Source: Lentisphaerota bacterium
GTDB taxonomy: Bacteria > Verrucomicrobiota > Lentisphaeria > Oligosphaerales > PUNB01
NCBI GenBank assembly: GCA_003552565.1
Contig: PUNB01000053.1
Span: forward strand, 1 to 9,622
Length of the DNA: 9,622 nucleotides
Reading direction: 5' to 3'
The notes under the pieces are model-generated. The model was not told the DNA's origin, ran no database searches, and saw only the letters and a program-made list of their open reading frames with translations. The position numbers and the translations under genes are program-made. Below, piece by piece: positions 5,380 through 9,622 of this stretch (positions are counted from its first letter, which is position 1; each line of letters opens with the position of its first letter).

Positions 5380-7440
5380 TCATTTTTTCGCATTTTCAGA
5401 AGACCGGTGATTCTCATCGGCTTTCCATTGCGGCAGGATGATTATTGTCCTCGTTCCGCCGTCGGCGCCAGGTTTGAGTTCAATCTCGCCCCCGTGGGCT
5501 TCAATGATGCGTTTGGCGCAAGTCAGTCCAAGCCCAAGGTTGCAGTTTTTGTCAACACTCACAAACGGCTGGAAAAGATTTTCCAGTGAATCTGAAGTCA
5601 GTCCGTCGCCGTTGTCTTCAATAATTGCCCGCACCCCGGATTCGGTAACATCAGTCTGGACTTTCAATCTCGGCCGGCGTTCCGCGGCCGTTGCTTCAAC
5701 GCTATTGCGGGCGAGTTCGAAAAACACTTGTTCGAGCTTTTCTTTATCTCCCCGGACTGTGTCGTTGAGACCGTATTCCTCCTGAACTTCAATTTCTCTT
5801 TCGGGCAGATGGCGGCGTGTCCGTTCAATACCCTTTTCGACAGCCTCGCGAAGAGAGAGGGAACCGTTCAGTTCCGGTTCGCCGCCATGGGCGTAAAGCA
5901 GAAGCTGTTCGATCCAGTTATTGATCAGGGGGATGTTTTCATTCATGGTTTCCTTGAAAAAATTTTGGAACTCTGGCTCCTGGCTGCGTTCAGCGACAAG
6001 CTCCGCGCAGGTTTGCAATGGCACAAAGGCGTTCTTGAAATTGTGGGCGATCGCTTGAGCCATGTTTTGCCACAAACTTTCTTCGAGTGTTTCTTTTTGC
6101 TCGTTCCCAACTTTTGCCGCTTCTTTGGTTCGAGGCGGTTCTTCTTCCTCCGGCGGCGGTCTACGCAGGACAACCAAGGCTTCGGCAAGTCCGGATTTCG
6201 ATGACATCGGCAAGGCTTGTATTCTGAGGGGCTCGGAATTCACACCCGGCAGATTTTCAGCCGTGGAACCGATTTTTTCCGCCAGCACCGTACGGGCGTG
6301 GTGAGCCACTCGCGAACCGGACTTTTCTATCGGCTGGTCGATCAGGGAATCCTCCTCTTCCAGGTTGAGCATTTTAATCGCCGCCGGATTGATCTGGGTG
6401 ATCTGACCGGCCGCGGAGACGGCGATCAGTCCCTGGTCCAGCGTTTCCAGCATGGCTTGATGAATCTGGCCGGAAGCGGTCATTCGGCTGTAGAGATCGC
6501 TGTTTTCCAGGGCTTCGGCGAAAAAGGTGAGAAAAAGCCGCAGAAGGCTGAGGCCGCCGGGGTTGCCGACGTAGCGGTGAAAGCGGCTGAGCCCGATTAC
6601 AGCTTTAAGCCGGCCGCGGGACAGAACCGGACAGAGGATCTGAATATTCAGTCGTTCTCCGCAGCGAATAGCCGTCATGGCGTTCTGGCGCCCCAGCCGT
6701 TCGCAGTCATGCACCCAGACCGGTTCTCCCATACGAATGAGGGTCTGCACCAGCGGTTCATGGAAGGAAAGCTGGAATTGGGATTTTGTGCTTGTCTCCA
6801 CGTCGCCGCAAACGATCTCCAGATGCGGGCCGCGGCTGGCGGGAAGAAGTGCCACGACGTTGTCCGCATCGAACTGTTCCTGAATGCTGTCGGCGAACGC
6901 GCGCACCAGCTCTTCACGGCTGCGCAAACGGGACAGCAAACGCCGGAAGCGCTGTGAAACTTCCCTGACATCAATATCGTCCGCTGATTGGGGCAGGGGG
7001 GTGAGCCTTCCATCCGTCCCCTTTTCAGGCGGATCATTGGCGGTCGACTGCCGGGCGTGATTGATCACTCTATCGCTTAACCGCAGAATTTCCTCCACTC
7101 TCTCCATGGTTTGATTGATTTCCTGCGAGCTGAACGGCTTGACGATAAAAAAACGAATGCCGAATTCTCGAAAAGGTCGCTGGTAAAGACTGGCGGAAGA
7201 AAGCAGTAAAGGTATGATTTCCGGGCCATACCCGAGAGAATGGAGCTGTCCCGCCAATTCCTCTGAAGTGCCGTCCGGGAAAATGCCGTCCAGGAAAATG
7301 AAATCGAACCTTTCCGCCGCCGCCTGTTCCAGACATTCGGTGAGGGTTCGGGCCTCTCGGACAGTCCGTTGCGGCTGCAGGATGGCGGTCAGGGATCTCC
7401 TGATAGACGAGTCGGCTGATACTATTAAAATTCCCTGCAT
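5380..7440 (-). CDS. Hybrid-type sensor kinase: N-terminal receiver, GAF, PAS, histidine kinase
   Basis: The 686-aa product has no membrane segment, so it is probably a cytoplasmic signalling protein. Receiver domain, about 1-118: phosphoacceptor Asp51 in FIFLDG, Ser81/82 and Lys101 in IVKPF are kept, but the acidic pair after the first strand is Ser8-Ala9, with only Asp10 nearby. Next come a GAF-like region (about 170-315), a PAS domain (about 325-425), a Pro/Glu-rich linker (427-441), then the kinase core: H-box IAHNFKN with His466, N-box ARNSVEA (Asn579), DNGDG (609-613), FQPF, and LGLGLT (635-640). The start at 7440 was chosen because it opens right at the receiver's first strand and lies 16 bp after the upstream stop; an in-frame ATG at 7518 would add 26 unlike-domain residues overlapping the upstream gene. 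No output domain is present. It likely relays a signal from the neighbouring membrane kinase. Confidence 0.88.
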   Translation of the reverse strand: MQGILIVSADSSIRRSLTAILQPQRTVREARTLTECLEQAAAERFDFIFLDGIFPDGTSEELAGQLHSLGYGPEIIPLLLSSASLYQRPFREFGIRFFIVKPFSSQEINQTMERVEEILRLSDRVINHARQSTANDPPEKGTDGRLTPLPQSADDIDVREVSQRFRRLLSRLRSREELVRAFADSIQEQFDADNVVALLPASRGPHLEIVCGDVETSTKSQFQLSFHEPLVQTLIRMGEPVWVHDCERLGRQNAMTAIRCGERLNIQILCPVLSRGRLKAVIGLSRFHRYVGNPGGLSLLRLFLTFFAEALENSDLYSRMTASGQIHQAMLETLDQGLIAVSAAGQITQINPAAIKMLNLEEEDSLIDQPIEKSGSRVAHHARTVLAEKIGSTAENLPGVNSEPLRIQALPMSSKSGLAEALVVLRRPPPEEEEPPRTKEAAKVGNEQKETLEESLWQNMAQAIAHNFKNAFVPLQTCAELVAERSQEPEFQNFFKETMNENIPLINNWIEQLLLYAHGGEPELNGSLSLREAVEKGIERTRRHLPEREIEVQEEYGLNDTVRGDKEKLEQVFFELARNSVEATAAERRPRLKVQTDVTESGVRAIIEDNGDGLTSDSLENLFQPFVSVDKNCNLGLGLTCAKRIIEAHGGEIELKPGADGGTRTIIILPQWKADENHRSSENAKK

Positions 7441-7456
7441 TTTGTTTGCGCCACTT

Positions 7457-9622
7457 TTATTTTTTTCGCGGGAAAGAGAAGCTGAATTCCGTGCCTTTCC
7501 CTGGGCGGCTGTTGACATTGATCAAAGCGTTATGATTTCTTAAGATACCATAACATACCGCCAGTCCCAGTCCGCTGCCACCTTCCCGGGTGGAAAAAAA
7601 CGGATCAAAAATACGCGGCAGATCTTTTTTCTCAATCCCCCGGCCGTTATCGGCGAAAACGATTTCCAGATACTGTTCTTCTTCGCCATCGTTTTGTGCC
7701 GCGGTTTTACAGCGCATGGAAACAGTGATTTCAGGCGCTTTGTTTTCGTCAATGAACTGGGCCGCGTTCTGCAGAATATTGATAAACACCTGGTACAGCT
7801 GCTCGGCATCACCATGCAGATTCGGCGGTTTTTCCATGAAATTACGTTTAATTTTGATGTTTCGTTTTTGAAACTCATTATGCAGCAGCTCAATGGCGCG
7901 GTTGATAAGTTCCCGCGGGTCGACTTCTCTGATCTCACTGCTGGAGGGGTTTGAGAAGTTCAGCAGATCATGGATCAGGCGGTTGATGCGGTCTATTTCG
8001 CTGTCCACCACCTTGCCGAAATTTTCTCTGAATTTACCGTCTTCATAGCGCTCCGGCAGCAGCTGAGCGTATGTTTTTATGGAAACCAGGGGGTTCTTGA
8101 TTTCGTGCGCCACTCCGGCCGCCACTGTGCCGATGGAGGCCAGCCGGTCAATACGGCGCATGTTTTCTTCGAATCTTTTTCTTTCCGTCAAGTCCTGGCA
8201 GACGATTATGACCCCGCTTTTCCGGCCTTCATTGTTCCGCATGAGGGAAGTTTCGCACTCGCACGGGAGTTTTTCCCCGTCGTTCAGAGAGATGGAGATT
8301 TCCCGAGGTTTCTGATTAATCTGCTGGGTGAAAGTGGAAGCCACAATCTCCTCAAGTTCCGGAATTAAGGATTTGACCTCCTTGCCGAGCCATTCCTTCT
8401 GGCTGCGTTTAAACATTGCTTCCGCCTCATGGTTGACCAAGGTCACTCTCTGTTGAATGTCAACCGCGATTACCGCTCTCTGGATGTATTGCAGGACAGT
8501 CTTGAAAAAGCGTTCCGATTCCAGTATCTGCTGATACAGGCGGGTGTTGTCCAGAGCGAAGGCAAGCTGCGAGGTGATAGTGTCCAGCAGCCGCAGCTCA
8601 TCTAGGGTGTAAACGTTGTCATTCTGTTTTTCCCCCACCAGCAACAGTCCGAAAGACTGCTGTTGACTGATCAGCGGCAGCGCCAGCGACGCGCCGCAGA
8701 ACCGCAACTCTTCCAGCAGAGTCCGCCGCTCCTCTGGCGGCAATGCGTCTTCGGAATAAGCAATGCTTTCCACGGATAGGCTTTGTCGCGACGAAACTGT
8801 CTGTTTGATCAGGGGATGGCCGGTGGGCAGAGAAGGAATCCTGCTCCGACAGTCGAGTCCATTTTCAGCGACCAGCATATAGTTTTCATCTTTTCGGTCC
8901 GGCAGATAAACAGCGGCTCCGCGTCCTTGGATGATGATGGGTATCTGTCGCGCCCCCAGTTCGGCGATGTTTTCGCTGCCGAATGTGCGCCGGAGCTGCT
9001 CGCCGAAACTCACCAGTGCAGTTTCGTAATCATAGCGGCCGCGGAAAATTTTATGATCGACAAAGCGTTTTACGCCGTTATGAAAACGCGGCAGATAAAA
9101 TGCTCCCAGTCCAGATATGCCGATCAGGAAAATGATCTGGGGTGGCAGGGGCGCTTCTTGTAAAAACCATAGATGAAAAAACAGCGGCAGCAGAATGCAG
9201 ACAAGCAGAGCGGCGGTGGTGATGGTGTGTAAGATAATGTTTCTCATTGCCACCCCGATGTCCATTAAACGGTAGCGGCAGATGGCGTAGGCGGTGCAGG
9301 AGGTCCAGACCAGAGGGAAGGCTGAGCCGAGCAGGTAGTACTGGTATTGCCGAGTAAGGTTTGGAAGAACAAATATACAGAAATAAATGCCTATAAAAGT
9401 GATGGCCATTCCGCCAAGGAAGTAATTCACCTGCGTTCGGTCTCGTCCGCTTTGGGTTTTTTTGCGGCTGTGCAGAAGATTGTAAACCATCGAAATTCCT
9501 AACGCCAGCATAAACAGAACATATACAGGATACAGCGAACCGAATTCCGGAGTGGGACCAATCGGAGTGAAGTTTACTGAAGCCTGTATCAACGGTGTTG
9601 TGGATAGGAGCATGATTAATAA
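7457..9622 (-). CDS. Membrane sensor histidine kinase (7TM-like N-terminus, GAF, PAS, kinase core), 5' truncated by window
   Basis: The frame is open to the window edge; an ATG exists at 9613, but the residues before it (LLI) are also coding and the hydrophobic N-terminal region is incomplete, so the start lies outside. Numbering from 9613 gives 718 aa. At least five membrane segments are visible (about 26-46, 65-84, 92-112, 125-150, 158-174), with RYRLMDI after the third, a pattern of the histidine-kinase 7TM N-terminal region. Next are a GAF domain (about 205-360), a PAS domain (about 367-475) and the kinase core: VAHEIKNPL with His503, Asn616 in ILQNAAQ, DNGRG (655-659), and FFSTREGGSGLGL (672-684). 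All key catalytic residues are present. It ends with TAA at 7459-7457, 16 bp before the next kinase. PrsK-type kinases have a comparable membrane-GAF-kinase plan, but that identity is not claimed. Confidence 0.92.
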   Translation of the reverse strand, partial: LLIMLLSTTPLIQASVNFTPIGPTPEFGSLYPVYVLFMLALGISMVYNLLHSRKKTQSGRDRTQVNYFLGGMAITFIGIYFCIFVLPNLTRQYQYYLLGSAFPLVWTSCTAYAICRYRLMDIGVAMRNIILHTITTAALLVCILLPLFFHLWFLQEAPLPPQIIFLIGISGLGAFYLPRFHNGVKRFVDHKIFRGRYDYETALVSFGEQLRRTFGSENIAELGARQIPIIIQGRGAAVYLPDRKDENYMLVAENGLDCRSRIPSLPTGHPLIKQTVSSRQSLSVESIAYSEDALPPEERRTLLEELRFCGASLALPLISQQQSFGLLLVGEKQNDNVYTLDELRLLDTITSQLAFALDNTRLYQQILESERFFKTVLQYIQRAVIAVDIQQRVTLVNHEAEAMFKRSQKEWLGKEVKSLIPELEEIVASTFTQQINQKPREISISLNDGEKLPCECETSLMRNNEGRKSGVIIVCQDLTERKRFEENMRRIDRLASIGTVAAGVAHEIKNPLVSIKTYAQLLPERYEDGKFRENFGKVVDSEIDRINRLIHDLLNFSNPSSSEIREVDPRELINRAIELLHNEFQKRNIKIKRNFMEKPPNLHGDAEQLYQVFINILQNAAQFIDENKAPEITVSMRCKTAAQNDGEEEQYLEIVFADNGRGIEKKDLPRIFDPFFSTREGGSGLGLAVCYGILRNHNALINVNSRPGKGTEFSFSFPRKK

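Noticed and set aside
7441..7518. Upstream ATG at 7518 as the start of the second kinase
   Set aside because: It would add 26 polar residues before the first receiver strand and overlap the upstream kinase by 62 bases; the ATG at 7440 fits the domain edge.

Overview
The window looks like chromosome from a moderately GC-rich, Gram-negative-type environmental bacterium, most plausibly a member of the PVC group (Lentisphaerota, Kiritimatiellota, Planctomycetota) or a similar glycan-degrading lineage. This is inferred from gene content: a beta-helix protein, a Gfo/Idh/MocA oxidoreductase beside methyltransferase-like uroporphyrinogen-decarboxylase (URO-D) relatives, and an intergenic palindrome cluster of the REP-like kind. 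No marker gene in the window settles the taxonomy.

Left half (1-3853, plus strand): the 3' part of a parallel beta-helix protein with two C-terminal beta-sandwich-like regions; a 69-bp gap with a perfect 16-bp palindrome; a Gfo/Idh/MocA oxidoreductase; a 35-codon remnant of a URO-D-family gene that overlaps the end of the oxidoreductase and appears to join the N-terminus of that family directly to its C-terminal helix; and an intact 352-aa URO-D-family protein. The last three are tightly spaced and were probably one transcription unit for small-molecule (perhaps sugar or methyl-group) metabolism.

Middle (3854-4608): a 755-bp gap between convergent genes without a convincing gene. It holds a dense series of inverted repeats: a long palindrome built of tandem 13-nt units, several 7-8-bp inverted repeats, and three GC-rich REP-like hairpins.

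Right half (4609-9622, minus strand; transcription runs from the right edge leftwards): a membrane-bound sensor histidine kinase cut by the window edge, then 16 bp later a soluble REC-GAF-PAS-histidine kinase, then 15 bp later radC. The three form an apparent operon. The second kinase has a receiver domain lacking the usual acidic pair and an H-box reading H-N instead of H-E. radC carries an in-frame TGA at codon 57, exactly where the family has a conserved glycine, so it is probably a recent pseudogene or contains a sequence error.

No complete novel system is evident. The items most worth following up are the collapsed URO-D remnant, the radC nonsense codon, the two-kinase cascade with an atypical receiver and no output domain, and the palindrome-rich gap.
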